From assembly GCF_019402645.1 (NCBI RefSeq), contig NZ_VKKS01000001.1, positions 645,511 to 709,510 on the forward strand: a stretch of DNA of 64,000 nucleotides. Direction: 5' to 3'. The DNA comes from Morganella morganii. GTDB taxonomy: Bacteria; Pseudomonadota; Gammaproteobacteria; Enterobacterales; Enterobacteriaceae. The notes under the pieces are model-generated. The model made no database searches, had not been told where the DNA came from, and saw only the letters and a list, made by a program, of their open reading frames with translations. Shown piece after piece: positions 25,922-41,197 of the stretch. Made by a program: the position numbers and the translations under genes. Position 1 is the first letter of the stretch. Every line of letters starts with the position of its first letter.

Positions 25922-25949
25922 AAAACACGGCATCCGCCGTGTTTTTTTA
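25922..25949 (+). terminator. Terminator after eco
   Basis: AACACGGC / GCCGTGTT stem with ATCC loop followed by a run of T residues, 20 bp after the eco stop: a textbook rho-independent terminator. Confidence 0.9.
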
Positions 25950-26033
25950 TTCTGTTCTGTCATCATTTCGTCGTACACTTAAACCCATACTGTTTACGGG
26001 CGTAACTGTCGTCTGTCACTGAGGCTATTGATT

Positions 26034-26435
26034 ATGGAATTTCATCCGTCCCGCCAGATAGCAACCGCTCTGCAATGGGTTCTGAATATTGCACTGCTGA
26101 TTTTAGGTGTGCTGCTGATTGTGTTTATGGGAAAAGAAACACTGACACTGATTAATCTGCTTTTTTCCGGGCAGGAAAAAACAACCTATCTGTTATTAGA
26201 CAGTATCGTGACCTATTTCCTGTATTTTGAATTTATTGCGTTAATCGTGAAATATTTTTCGTCGGGCTATCATTTCCCGCTGCGCTATTTTATCTATATC
26301 GGTATTACGGCGATGGTGCGTTTAATTATTGTCGATCACTCTGATGCCAATGCAACATTCCTGCATACGTTGTCAATACTGGCGCTGACTGTAGCGTTAT
26401 ATCTGGCAAATACGGATAAACTCAAACGCAGCTGA
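26034..26435 (+). CDS. psiE: Phosphate-starvation-inducible protein PsiE
   Basis: A 133-residue inner-membrane protein with four hydrophobic helices. It contains the PsiE core [42 protein letters not shown], essentially as in E. coli. Function is unknown; the E. coli gene is induced by phosphate starvation and CRP. I chose the ATG at 26034 (MEFHPSRQ) over an upstream TTG. Confidence 0.94.
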   Translation: MEFHPSRQIATALQWVLNIALLILGVLLIVFMGKETLTLINLLFSGQEKTTYLLLDSIVTYFLYFEFIALIVKYFSSGYHFPLRYFIYIGITAMVRLIIVDHSDANATFLHTLSILALTVALYLANTDKLKRS

Positions 26436-26442
26436 AATAATA

Positions 26443-26464
26443 TGCCCCGCAATATCGCGGGGCA
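26443..26464. terminator. Hairpin between psiE and the usp gene
   Basis: Stem TGCCCCGC / GCGGGGCA with a 6-base loop between two convergent genes, only 8 bp after the psiE stop; AT-rich flanks on both sides suggest bidirectional termination. Confidence 0.65.
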
Positions 26465-26484
26465 GAATTTACAGACAGAAGAGA

Positions 26485-26922
26485 TTAACGGATAACCATC
26501 ACTGAGGTTTTGGCGTGACGGACAATTGCTGCTGCGGTGGAACCGAGCAGGAATGTCGCTGCCCCCGGGCTGTGAGAGCCCATCAGGATCAGATCGGCAT
26601 TAATATCTTCGGCATAAGAGAGAATTTCATTTTTTGCTGACCCGATAGCCGCGTGCAGGGTGTACTGACTTTCCGGCACAGCAATCCCTTTAATAATTTC
26701 TTTCAGTGCGGCAAGTGCCAGTTCAATGCGCTCCCCGGATTCCCGCATACTGACCGGCATTGAGGCGTATTCCACACCAAAGAACATTTCCACGTTGGGG
26801 ATTACAGTGAAGAAATGGATCTTCGGATTATCAATTTTTGCCAGAGCTTCCGCATGGGGCAGCATTTTGTCTGTCAGGTCATCTTCCAGAATATCGATCG
26901 GAACCAAAATTGTGTTGTACAT
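26485..26922 (-). CDS. Universal stress protein, UspF/UspG type
   Basis: A 145-residue single-domain UspA-fold protein: N-terminal NTILVPIDI strand, and the C-terminal ATP-binding signature GSHSPGAATFLLGSTAAAIVRHAKTSVMVIR (pattern GxxG..G/S..V..). This is closest to the enterobacterial UspF/UspG branch. Stand-alone gene, convergent with psiE. Confidence 0.88.
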   Translation of the reverse strand: MYNTILVPIDILEDDLTDKMLPHAEALAKIDNPKIHFFTVIPNVEMFFGVEYASMPVSMRESGERIELALAALKEIIKGIAVPESQYTLHAAIGSAKNEILSYAEDINADLILMGSHSPGAATFLLGSTAAAIVRHAKTSVMVIR

Positions 26923-27369
26923 ACAGCCTCCTGTTAACTGAAATCAGTTTCAGTATGACAAAAAATGACAGGACGTGCTGTGATCATGACGGCAGCTTAT
27001 TTAATTTGTGAAATGAAAATAACAATCGTTTATTTTTATTATTAACAGTAATGAAATGGATGAAATAAATTAAAGAAAATAATGATGATTTAATCAGGAC
27101 AGGGAAATGAAAGAAGTCGTTTTAAAAGCGATAAGAATAATGATTATCAGTTATAAAAATCAAATAAAATCATAAAATTGGAGACGTAAAAACATTATTG
27201 TGGCATACTGCGGACGCAGAATTACTATTCTGAGATAACCTTATTAGTTGTAACTTTTTATTTCCTGTTCAGAAAGAACGGCATTAATCCGCTTGCTGAA
27301 CTATAATGATCACAATTCATTGCAATTGTTTGCTTTGTATTAACCACAAAAATAATGTGGAATTAAATT
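26923..27369. other. AT-rich gap upstream of the CDF transporter
   Basis: No gene seen in about 450 bp. It carries a Fur-like 7-1-7 element, GAATAAT-G-ATTATCA, at 27135-27149 (13 of 15 matches to TGATAAT-N-ATTATCA) and a short inverted repeat CAATT/AATTG near 27315. The downstream gene is a metal efflux candidate, so metal-responsive control is possible but unproven. Confidence 0.4.
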
Positions 27370-28317
27370 ATGTCTAATATACCTGCACATGCGGATCAAA
27401 CCGCAGAAAATACAGCGGATATCAGCCGTGAGGTAAAATTTGCGGCCGCGAAAAAAAGTACCTGGGTCAGCGTCTGGGTGAATACCCTGTTGTCTGCGTG
27501 GCAGATAGTCGCCGGTATTTTCTCGCACTCACAGGGGCTGATTGCTGACGGGGTACACACATTGTCTGACCTTATCGCTGACTTTGTGGTGCTGATTGCC
27601 AACCGCGGCAGCCGCAAAGCGCCGGATGAGGAGCACCCCTACGGGCATTTCCGCTATGAAAATGTTGCATCGCTGATTCTGGGCGTGCTGCTGCTGGTGG
27701 TCAGCGGCGGTATGTTGTGGACAGCCGGTTCGCGCATTATATCGCCGGAAACTATTCCGGAAGTTCACCCGCTGGCTCTGTATGTGGCGCTGCTGGCACT
27801 GCTGGCGAAAGAGGGGCTGTTCCGCTATATGCTGCATGTTGCGCGCAAAGTAAAATCCAATATGCTGAAAGCCAATGCCTGGCACGCCCGCTCGGATGCC
27901 GCATCATCTCTGGTGGTGGCCATCGGTATCACCGGTAGTCTGATGGGCTGTAAAATTCTGGATCCGATTGCGGCGCTGGTGGTCGGGCTGCTTATTTTGC
28001 GTATGGGGATGAAATTTACCCTGCAATCCCTTCAGGATTTGATGGATCGCGGTGCAGATGAAGAAACTGTCGCCAACATCATACAGTCTGTGATGGACAC
28101 CCCGGGGGTGGAAGGCGTTCATGATCTGAAAACCCGTAAGTCCGGCGACTATCTGCTGGTGGATGTTCATATTGAAATCGATGAAAACCTGACGGTCAAA
28201 GAAGGACATGACATCGCCATCGCGGCTGAAATGAATATCCGCCGTGACCCGCAGGTGCTGAGTGTGATGACGCATATTGACCCTGCCCAGTCAGTCCGCG
28301 CCGGGCTGACAACCTGA
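27370..28317 (+). CDS. Cation diffusion facilitator (CDF) efflux transporter
   Basis: Proton-coupled divalent metal exporter of the inner membrane. The 315-residue protein has about five to six transmembrane helices (roughly 35-220), the metal-site residues in GVHTLSDLIADF (helix 2, His/Asp pattern HxxxD-like) and NAWHARSDAASS (helix 5, HxxxD), and a cytoplasmic ferredoxin-like C-terminal domain (230-315) with DLKTRKSGDYLLVDVHIEID and a His near the end. It resembles FieF/YiiP in layout but is not clearly that orthologue. Metal specificity cannot be assigned. Confidence 0.88.
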   Translation: MSNIPAHADQTAENTADISREVKFAAAKKSTWVSVWVNTLLSAWQIVAGIFSHSQGLIADGVHTLSDLIADFVVLIANRGSRKAPDEEHPYGHFRYENVASLILGVLLLVVSGGMLWTAGSRIISPETIPEVHPLALYVALLALLAKEGLFRYMLHVARKVKSNMLKANAWHARSDAASSLVVAIGITGSLMGCKILDPIAALVVGLLILRMGMKFTLQSLQDLMDRGADEETVANIIQSVMDTPGVEGVHDLKTRKSGDYLLVDVHIEIDENLTVKEGHDIAIAAEMNIRRDPQVLSVMTHIDPAQSVRAGLTT

Positions 28318-28446
28318 TAATTATCTTCTGATAGCGCAACTGTTGCGGATATGAGCCCGCAACGGTTGTCTGTTATTAGTTGCACCTGTGACCGGTTTAA
28401 TTAGAATGGCGGACATAATTACATTAACGGTCAGAACTTTGCGGGT

Positions 28447-29319
28447 ATGATGAAATTTTTGGGATGGGAAAAATGCAGCTTCCGTGACTATGAAGCCTGC
28501 TGTGAAAAATTCGGTTATAACGCGGAAACATCACCGCATTATATTAAGTTCGCCATGGAGCAGGGCGTTGAACCGGATTTTTACGCTTACATAAAAAAAG
28601 GTGTCGTTGAAGGTGCCGTTTGCACAGATAACGGCTGGCTGGCAAATGATGATAAAAACCCGGCGAACCGTCTGAAATGGATGTATTTTCCCCGTTACTC
28701 CATCCTGCTGCCTTTTAATAAAAATATTAAATGTTTTCTGCCGTTTAAAACCAAATCCCTGAGCACAGAATGCCGCCAGTTTTATAACAGTTCATTTTCG
28801 CTGTTCTCCCGGCGTTTTGTGGCCGTTTCAAAAGATCTTTCTGCTTTCTCCGCCAAAACCAAAGCCACGAGGAAAAAAGAGATTCGCAAATTTATGGCCG
28901 ATGGCGGTACATTTGAGAATGTCAGCACTGTCGGGCCGGATTTTTTATTTGAAACTTATTTTCGCCTGTATGCCGAACGGCGGGAGCACGAGGTGGAGAA
29001 TAATCCGGTTATCCGGGCGCTTTTTCATCACTGCTATAATAATTTTTTCGGAGAAATTGCGTTTTTTGACGGTAAAGCCGTGGGAATCCAGTTATTACTT
29101 TCCACGTCGTCAAAGCAGGGGTCATTTATTGATTTTCTGAATATCGGCTACGATATGAATTTACGCAAATATTCCATCGGCACCATGCTGATGTGGCGTA
29201 ATCTTTGTCTGACGGCAGAACTGGCTGCACCGGTGACCTATTCCTACGGTATGATGTCCGGAGAATATAAAACCCGCTGGTGTGATCCTGTCAGCATCGG
29301 ACGTTCAATAACATTCTGA
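28447..29319 (+). CDS. Mig-14-family protein (antimicrobial peptide tolerance)
   Basis: The 290-residue protein has a GNAT-like fold pattern; its C-terminus SIGTMLMWRNL...YSYGMMSGEYKTRWCDP and the mid-part FMADGGTFENVS...FRLYAERR match the Mig-14 family as I recall it. Salmonella Mig-14 is a PhoP-regulated, inner-membrane-associated virulence factor that promotes resistance to cationic peptides. No signal peptide. A strong bidirectional terminator follows. Assignment is from memory of the family pattern, so moderate confidence. Confidence 0.7.
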   Translation: MMKFLGWEKCSFRDYEACCEKFGYNAETSPHYIKFAMEQGVEPDFYAYIKKGVVEGAVCTDNGWLANDDKNPANRLKWMYFPRYSILLPFNKNIKCFLPFKTKSLSTECRQFYNSSFSLFSRRFVAVSKDLSAFSAKTKATRKKEIRKFMADGGTFENVSTVGPDFLFETYFRLYAERREHEVENNPVIRALFHHCYNNFFGEIAFFDGKAVGIQLLLSTSSKQGSFIDFLNIGYDMNLRKYSIGTMLMWRNLCLTAELAAPVTYSYGMMSGEYKTRWCDPVSIGRSITF

Positions 29320-29326
29320 CGGAAAA

Positions 29327-29360
29327 GGCAGACGATCCCGGCGTATCGTCTGCCCTTTTT
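29327..29360. terminator. Bidirectional terminator after the mig-14-like gene
   Basis: Perfect 10-bp stem GGCAGACGAT / ATCGTCTGCC with T-rich tails on both strands (CTTTTT on plus, TTTTCC on minus), placed between convergent genes. Confidence 0.9.
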
Positions 29361-29766
29361 ATAAAGAACTGCGGGAAAGGCGGACAAACCGGCCCTGTTT
29401 GTCGCGGTGCAGAGAATAGAGGATCTTTTTATCCCGGGCGGATAACCAGATTTCATTCTGTCCCTGGTCCTGAGTCCTGTAGAGATAATACCCGGCATTA
29501 TTCAGATAATTTTTCAGTGGTGTGCAGTCCGGCGCATCATGAAAAACAATACTGCTGACTTCAGAAATCGTCCCTTGTGTCGGAATATATTCAAACTGAT
29601 AATTTTCCGAGATCCTAGGTGCATTACGTATCCCGCCATCCGTGTACATATAATAGCGGTAAGTATCTGATTCATTATAAATAATACGCCCTGTTTCATG
29701 AAAAAACAGAAATAAGCCAAAAAGCAAAACAGGAATACAAAGAAGAGATAATCTGAGTTTTTTCAT
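29359..29766 (-). CDS. Hypothetical membrane-anchored or secreted protein
   Basis: A 135-residue protein with an N-terminal hydrophobic segment (about 5-23, LSLLCIPVLLFGLFLFF) that could be an uncleaved anchor or a signal peptide, then a Tyr-rich extracytoplasmic domain with one Cys. I do not recognise a family. It is followed by a terminator shared with the gene on the other strand. Confidence 0.6.
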   Translation of the reverse strand: MKKLRLSLLCIPVLLFGLFLFFHETGRIIYNESDTYRYYMYTDGGIRNAPRISENYQFEYIPTQGTISEVSSIVFHDAPDCTPLKNYLNNAGYYLYRTQDQGQNEIWLSARDKKILYSLHRDKQGRFVRLSRSSL

Positions 29767-30503
29767 GTGCTGACCTTTAATACACTGCCTGTATTTTCCC
29801 CTGATATCCGTATTCCGGAATAGTGTGCTACAGAAAAAACCATATCAGCGTTGAATGCTATCGTATTTATCTGATAATTATCATAATTGATATTTGTCCT
29901 GGAGAAAGGATAATAACTTATTCAGCGGATTATCTTGTTAAGGTAATCTGCTGTGTGCCGACGGGATAATTAGTGTTGCAGAGCCGGCAGATTGACGCAA
30001 TTCTGACTGATATCGCCTTTCAGAACGCGGAGAATATTATCAGCGGCACAAATGAAAAATATTTGCCGGTAGCAGTTGTCTTTCCGGAGATGACATTTAT
30101 TTTGTGGGTATATATACTTAGAATTAAAATAACCTGCGGAAAATAAAGTAGTCAGCCAGCGAGATTAATAGTGCTGAACCAACCCGTAAAATCAGCAACA
30201 ATATTACCTCAATACGGCTATAGTCTTCCAGACCCTTACCTTCGGGTACTTTTCCTTTTTTCCGTTGACATAAACGTAATCATTAAATTTTCCTGAGCCG
30301 GGGCAATAGAGTTTCAATATTTTTCCATCGGCTGAAATGCTGTCGTAATCCAGCAACATAATTTTTATATAAAATCCATTTCAGAGAGACATGATTAATA
30401 ACAACGTAGGGGATTCTGAAAATTAATATTTTCATGGCGGCGGAGAATCGCGGATTCAGCAGATTATCCGGTAAAGATAATCTGCTGTGTACAGACGGGA
30501 TAA
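29767..30503. other. Gap of 737 bp containing a decayed ghrB duplicate
   Basis: AT-rich, with no intact gene. About 131 bp at 29921-30051 repeat 30455-30585 at high identity; the repeat covers the last 26 codons of ghrB plus some 50 bp downstream of it. The rest shows nothing recognisable. Confidence 0.7.
29970..30052 (-). pseudogene. C-terminal remnant of a ghrB paralogue
   Basis: On the minus strand the sequence encodes [20 protein letters not shown] and ends PALQH-stop, against [20 protein letters not shown] and QALQQ-stop in the intact ghrB next door. The frame and stop position are kept, but nothing upstream of this segment matches ghrB, so it is a truncated leftover of a duplication. 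Confidence 0.75.
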
Positions 30504-31481
30504 TTACTGTTGCAGTGCCTGCTGATTGACGCAATTCTGACTGACATCGCCTTTCAGAGCGCGGAGAATATTATCAGCGGCACAGGCTGCCATGGCATAG
30601 CGGGTTTCATGTGTGGCAGAGCCGATATGCGGCATCAGTACCACATTATCCAGTGACAGCAGCGGTGAATCCGGCGGCAGCGGCTCCTGTTCAAAGACAT
30701 CCAGCCCGGCGGCGAGAATAGTGTTATCTTTCAGCGCCTGTGCCAGCGCAGCTTCGTCGATCACGGCACCACGCCCGATATTGACCAGAATGGCACTGCG
30801 TTTCATTTTTGCGAACTGTTCACGGCCGAATAAATGGCGCGTTTCCGCCGTCAGCGGCAGGGTGATACAGACAAAATCCGATTCTGCCAGCAGGGCATCC
30901 AGTGACCGGTATTCTGCCTGATATACCTTTTCAGTTTTTTCATGGCGGGAGCGGGCATTGTAGAGCACTTTCATGCCGAATCCGCAGTGTGCCCGGCGCG
31001 CCAGTGCGTCACCGATGCGGCCCATTCCGGCAATCCCTATCGTTTTATGGTGAACATCGCAGCCGTACCAGTCCGGCGTGATACTTTTTGTCCATTCACC
31101 GCGTTTCACCCGTTCAGAGCTGATAATCATTTTCCGTGCAGTCGCCAGCACCAGTGCCATCGTGGCATCAGCAACGGTTTCTGTCAGAACATCAGGTGTG
31201 TGCATCAGCACCACATTCCGGGCAGTGAGAGCAGACACATCAAAATTGTCATAACCGACGGTGATGGTGGAGGCCACCCGCAGTTTGGGTGCCATCGCCA
31301 GAAAACGGGCATCAATTTTTCCGCCGGAACCGAGGATAGCATCTGCTCCGGCCAGCAGCGGTTTCACTGACGGGTCAATCGCCGGATCAATCTCCGGTAC
31401 ACGGTGAACATCACATTCAGCAGACAGGCGGACGAGGATATCGTCAGGAATATCGCGGTAAACAAGTACGGATGGTTTCAT
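30504..31481 (-). CDS. ghrB: Glyoxylate/hydroxypyruvate reductase B (2-ketoaldonate reductase)
   Basis: NAD(P)H-dependent D-2-hydroxyacid dehydrogenase reducing glyoxylate, hydroxypyruvate and 2-ketogluconate. The 325-residue protein matches GhrB in length and pattern: [12 protein letters not shown], the Rossmann loop [17 protein letters not shown] (about 150-166), the catalytic Arg in [11 protein letters not shown], Glu in [16 protein letters not shown], and His in [16 protein letters not shown]. Two adjacent ATG codons (31484, 31481) follow AGAGAGG; the second has better spacing. An in-frame extension to 31781 would overlap the divergent ybbY and is unlikely. Confidence 0.93.
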   Translation of the reverse strand: MKPSVLVYRDIPDDILVRLSAECDVHRVPEIDPAIDPSVKPLLAGADAILGSGGKIDARFLAMAPKLRVASTITVGYDNFDVSALTARNVVLMHTPDVLTETVADATMALVLATARKMIISSERVKRGEWTKSITPDWYGCDVHHKTIGIAGMGRIGDALARRAHCGFGMKVLYNARSRHEKTEKVYQAEYRSLDALLAESDFVCITLPLTAETRHLFGREQFAKMKRSAILVNIGRGAVIDEAALAQALKDNTILAAGLDVFEQEPLPPDSPLLSLDNVVLMPHIGSATHETRYAMAACAADNILRALKGDVSQNCVNQQALQQ

Positions 31482-31589
31482 CATGACCTCTCTGAATGAA
31501 AAACGCACAAAATAATCTCTCTTTGATAGTATGATCATTATCACTATATTAACAATAAATCTGACACTGCATCCAAAAGGCATTACCCC

Positions 31590-32894
31590 ATGATAAAAAT
31601 GCAAAAAAGCCACTGGCTGTCCGGCTTTCAGTGGTATTTCTTTATTTTTTGTAATACGGTACTGATCCCGCCGACACTGCAATCTGCGTTTCATCTCTCT
31701 GACGCCGTCACACTGACTATCACACAATACAGTTTTATCGCCACTGCACTCGGCAGTCTGGTGCAGGTGTTTACCGGCCACCGGCGCGCCATTATGGAAG
31801 GGCCGACCGGCCTGTGGTGGGCCACGATTCTGGGGATCGCCGTGGCAGAAGCTTCTTTCGGTACGTCAGCGGGGGTGACCGGCGCAAACCTTGCTATCGG
31901 GATTGCCTGTGCCGGGCTTATCACGCTGGTGATTGGTTTTACCGGCGCGGGAGCGCGTATCGCCCGGATTTTTAACCCGGCGGTGATGGCGGTGTTTATG
32001 TTTATGATAGGCGCACAACTGGTGTCTATTTTCCTGAAAGGGATGCTGGGTCTGCCGTTCGGTATTATGCCGCCGGATGCCACAGTGAATTACCCGGTCT
32101 TTTTCCCGGCGCTGGCAACCCTGATCCTGGTACTGGGGGTGATTGTGTATGCCCCGGTGTCGGTGGCCAAATATGCGCTGCTGATTGGTGTACTGCTGGG
32201 CTGGGGCGCTTATGTGCTGCTGTTTTCCCCGCCGGCGCGGGATGTGGCATCTGCTTCATGGGAATTTCTGCCGCTCGGCAGCACTGAAGGATTTGAATTC
32301 CGCTGGGGGGTGATTATCACCTGTATCCTGACCGGGCTTCTGAATATCAGCAATACTTTTGGTGCGATCCGTTCGACGGATGTGTTTTACATGGATAAAT
32401 TGCAGGAGAATAACGTCCTGTTCCGCCGCAGCTTTATTGTGACCGGTTCGGTAACGCTGCTGACCGCACCGCTGGCTGTGGTGCCGTTTGCGCCGTTTGT
32501 CTCTTCCGTGGGATTAATCACCCAGACTAATGACAGCAGCCGGACATCCCTGGTTGTCGGCAGTGTGCTGTTTCTGCTGATGGGGCTTATTCCGCCGGTG
32601 ACGCTCTTTTTCAGCGGGTTGCCGCTCGCTATCGGTAGTGCGGTGATGCTGGCGACCTATCTGCCGCTGATGTTTTCCTCTCTGGCTTTCGTGGACAAAG
32701 TTTCCCTGAATGCGCGTAATATTTACCGGCTGGCAATTCCGCTGTTTGTCGGTATTTTTCTGATCAATCCGCCGGCGGTCTTTATCGGTGATCTGCCGGT
32801 ACTGCTGCGTCCGATGCTGGGGAACGGTATGCTGGTGGCGATTTTGCTGGTGGTGCTGTCAGAAAGTCTGGTGCGCTGGGATAAGGTAAAGTAA
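31590..32894 (+). CDS. ybbY: YbbY-type NCS2 nucleobase permease
   Basis: Inner-membrane purine/uracil permease of the NCS2 (nucleobase-ascorbate) family, 434 residues, with about 12-14 hydrophobic helices. It matches E. coli YbbY closely: [81 protein letters not shown] and the [17 protein letters not shown] end. E. coli ybbY lies beside the allantoin genes; here it is divergent from ghrB. The substrate of YbbY itself is not established. Confidence 0.88.
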   Translation: MIKMQKSHWLSGFQWYFFIFCNTVLIPPTLQSAFHLSDAVTLTITQYSFIATALGSLVQVFTGHRRAIMEGPTGLWWATILGIAVAEASFGTSAGVTGANLAIGIACAGLITLVIGFTGAGARIARIFNPAVMAVFMFMIGAQLVSIFLKGMLGLPFGIMPPDATVNYPVFFPALATLILVLGVIVYAPVSVAKYALLIGVLLGWGAYVLLFSPPARDVASASWEFLPLGSTEGFEFRWGVIITCILTGLLNISNTFGAIRSTDVFYMDKLQENNVLFRRSFIVTGSVTLLTAPLAVVPFAPFVSSVGLITQTNDSSRTSLVVGSVLFLLMGLIPPVTLFFSGLPLAIGSAVMLATYLPLMFSSLAFVDKVSLNARNIYRLAIPLFVGIFLINPPAVFIGDLPVLLRPMLGNGMLVAILLVVLSESLVRWDKVK

Positions 32895-32988
32895 GGCAAT
32901 TCTGCGGCATTTTTCCGGATGCGCGGGGAATTGTGATAGACTTTGTGTCTGTTCCGGCTCCGGAAAATGCACTGACAAAAGGATATTT

Positions 32989-33489
32989 ATGACGCACAAA
33001 CTCTGGCTGGCAACCGCACTGCTCCCGATTTTGCTCAGCGGTTGTGCCGCGCCTCTGCCACCGGCGCAGACACAGGAAAACTGTCCGGATTTCACCGGTA
33101 TTTATCAGCTTCCTTTGCAGGGAGAATCACAGAATATTGCCCTGACGCTGCTTGATAAATCCACCAATCAGTATGGTGTGGCAGTGAAGGACAAAAACGG
33201 TGTTGACCACTTTACCTCGCGTCCGTATCAGGGAGATATGGTGCGGATGGATAAAAAAGAGATGAATGGCCAGCTGGCGTGCAGTGTGATGATTGATCAG
33301 GTGGGGCTGATTAAGCAGGTTGAAAAGGGCGGTCCGATGCCGGGGTTCCCGGGGATTGCCCGTAACGACGATATTAAAATGGCAACCGGTTATGCGTTGT
33401 TTATTTTCAGTCCGCAGGGTATTGATTTTATTAACCTGATCAAAACGTCAGATGTAGTGCCGATGGAATTACAGCCACCTCGTTACTGA
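32989..33489 (+). CDS. Hypothetical lipoprotein
   Basis: A 166-residue lipoprotein: signal peptide with lipobox LLSGC (Cys at residue 19), Pro-rich start, then a beta-strand-rich domain. No family recognised. It has its own promoter region after ybbY and a terminator immediately downstream. Confidence 0.75.
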   Translation: MTHKLWLATALLPILLSGCAAPLPPAQTQENCPDFTGIYQLPLQGESQNIALTLLDKSTNQYGVAVKDKNGVDHFTSRPYQGDMVRMDKKEMNGQLACSVMIDQVGLIKQVEKGGPMPGFPGIARNDDIKMATGYALFIFSPQGIDFINLIKTSDVVPMELQPPRY

Positions 33490-33500
33490 ACTGATTTTAA

Positions 33501-33523
33501 AGCCACCGTCCGGTGGCTTTTCA
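33501..33523. terminator. Terminator between the lipoprotein gene and ygjI
   Basis: Stem AGCCACCG / CGGTGGCT followed by TTTTC on plus and preceded by TTAAA, giving a possible bidirectional terminator for two convergent genes. Confidence 0.85.
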
Positions 33524-33538
33524 GTATCTTCAGGATAA

Positions 33539-38640
<5,102 letters not shown>

Positions 38641-38671
38641 CTATCGGATGAGATCAATCATTAACCGGATA

Positions 38672-38690
38672 TTAGTAAAAGTTTTACTAA
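38672..38690. promoter_or_regulatory. Likely EbgR operator upstream of ebgA
   Basis: TTAGTAAAAGTTTTACTAA is a perfect 9-1-9 palindrome, 68 bp before ebgA, in the only regulatory gap between ebgA and ebgR. A half-copy (TTTTAGTAAAAAC) occurs at about 39953-39966 upstream of ebgR. Binding by EbgR is inferred. Confidence 0.75.
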
Positions 38691-38826
38691 AAACTACAAG
38701 GTAAAACTAAGATGTTTAACCTGATCACATATTCAGCACATCAGTGGCACAATCTTGTGAACTGAAGCGATAAATTGTGTAAAAAGTGGTCATTTTTTGC
38801 AGGAGGTAAATTTTACTGAAAGAAAA

Positions 38827-38851
38827 ACGGCTGTCCGGAGAGGGCAGCCGT
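38827..38851 (-). terminator. Terminator after ebgR
   Basis: On the minus strand a stem ACGGCTG / CAGCCGT is followed by TTTTTC, 22 bp after the ebgR stop. It separates ebgR transcription from the ebgA promoter. Confidence 0.88.
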
Positions 38852-38872
38852 CTGAATATTGCGGGTGGTGTG

Positions 38873-39868
<996 letters not shown>

Positions 39869-39981
39869 TTATTTCTCCTCCGGCCGGGAACTGCGGCAGG
39901 GCAACAGGCGTAATTCAGGCAGTAAGTAACAGCCATTTATAGTAGCACAGAAGCTTTTAGTAAAAACCATTCAGTGCACCA

Positions 39982-39997
39982 GTGTAAACGTTTACAC
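39982..39997. promoter_or_regulatory. GalR/GalS operator upstream of galE
   Basis: GTGTAAACGTTTACAC is a perfect 16-bp palindrome matching the GalR/GalS consensus GTGNAANCGNTTNCAC. It lies 111 bp before the galE start. A plausible extended -10 (TATACT, near 40060) follows downstream. A galR/galS-type gene is present 5 kb away in the same block. Confidence 0.9.
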
Positions 39998-40107
39998 AAA
40001 TAAGATCGCTATCACAGACTCAAAAAGTATTCATGGTTAGAATCTTCTCCGTCCTCACGTTATACTTTGGTTTTCTCTGAATACATTACAAAGCCTGAGA
40101 GGTATAT

Positions 40108-41124
40108 GTGGAAATTCTTGTTACCGGCGGTATGGGCTATATCGGCAGCCATACCTGTGTACAACTGATGAATGCAGGCATGACACCGGTTATTGTGGAT
40201 AATCTGTGTAACGCCAATGCAAAAGTTCTGGCGCGGATCACCGCAATTACCGGAAAAGAACCTGTTTTTTATCAGGGGGATATCCGTGATGAAGCCTTTC
40301 TTGACAGCGTATTTGCCGGGCACCGTATCGACGCGGTGATTCACTTTGCGGGTCTGAAAGCCGTGGGTGAATCCGTGGAAAAACCGGTTGAGTATTATGA
40401 TAACAATATCAACGGCACGCTGGTTCTGCTGCGCAGCATGAAGCGGGCGCAGGTAAAACGGATTATTTTCAGCTCTTCCGCCACAGTTTACGGCGATCCG
40501 GCCAGTGTACCGATCACCGAAGAATCAGCTATCGGCAACACCACAAACCCTTACGGTACCAGTAAGTACATGGTTGAGCGCATTCTGAACGATGTGCTGA
40601 TCGCCGATAATGACTGGTCTGTGTCACTGCTGCGTTATTTCAACCCGGTCGGGGCGCATCCGGCAGGCACGATGGGCGAGGATCCGAAAGGTATCCCGAA
40701 TAACCTGACGCCGTATATCACTCAGGTTGCTATCGGCCGCCGTGAAAAGGTCAGTATCTATGGAAACGATTACCCTACGCCTGACGGCACCGGGGTGCGT
40801 GATTATATCCATGTGATGGATCTGGCGGACGGCCATGTCGCGGCACTGAAAACCGTGGCACAGTCTGCCGGGCTGCATATCTATAACCTGGGCACCGGCA
40901 AAGGCACCAGTGTGCTGGAAATGATCGCGGCATTCAGTAAAGCAGCCGGTAAACCGATCCCTTATGCGGTATGTGACCGCCGTCCGGGAGACATCGCCGA
41001 GTGCTGGTCCAGCCCGGAAAAAGCCGCCCGCGATATGCAGTGGCGTGCTGTCCGTACTATTGATGACATGGCGCAGGATGCCTGGCGCTGGCAGCAGCAG
41101 AACCCGGAAGGTTACGCAGACTGA
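40108..41124 (+). CDS. galE: UDP-glucose 4-epimerase GalE
   Basis: Interconverts UDP-galactose and UDP-glucose with bound NAD. The 338-residue product begins at a GTG (40108), giving MEILVTGGMGYIGSHTC, preceded by GAGAGG; an ATG two bases earlier is out of frame. The NAD loop GGMGYIG (residues 7-13), the SSATVYG block and the catalytic Tyr-Lys pair in NPYGTSKYMVE are all present. First gene of galETKM. Confidence 0.97.
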   Translation: MEILVTGGMGYIGSHTCVQLMNAGMTPVIVDNLCNANAKVLARITAITGKEPVFYQGDIRDEAFLDSVFAGHRIDAVIHFAGLKAVGESVEKPVEYYDNNINGTLVLLRSMKRAQVKRIIFSSSATVYGDPASVPITEESAIGNTTNPYGTSKYMVERILNDVLIADNDWSVSLLRYFNPVGAHPAGTMGEDPKGIPNNLTPYITQVAIGRREKVSIYGNDYPTPDGTGVRDYIHVMDLADGHVAALKTVAQSAGLHIYNLGTGKGTSVLEMIAAFSKAAGKPIPYAVCDRRPGDIAECWSSPEKAARDMQWRAVRTIDDMAQDAWRWQQQNPEGYAD

Positions 41125-41197
41125 CGAAGTACGAAAACCGGTGACGCCTGAGGACAATCATCGCTAACCCGTTTCATCGTCAGAGAGAATTGTGTCT

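Noticed and set aside
31526..31545. Fur-like stretch TGATCATTATCA between ghrB and ybbY
   Set aside because: Only one half of the Fur consensus matches, and neither gene is iron-related; probably a chance palindrome.
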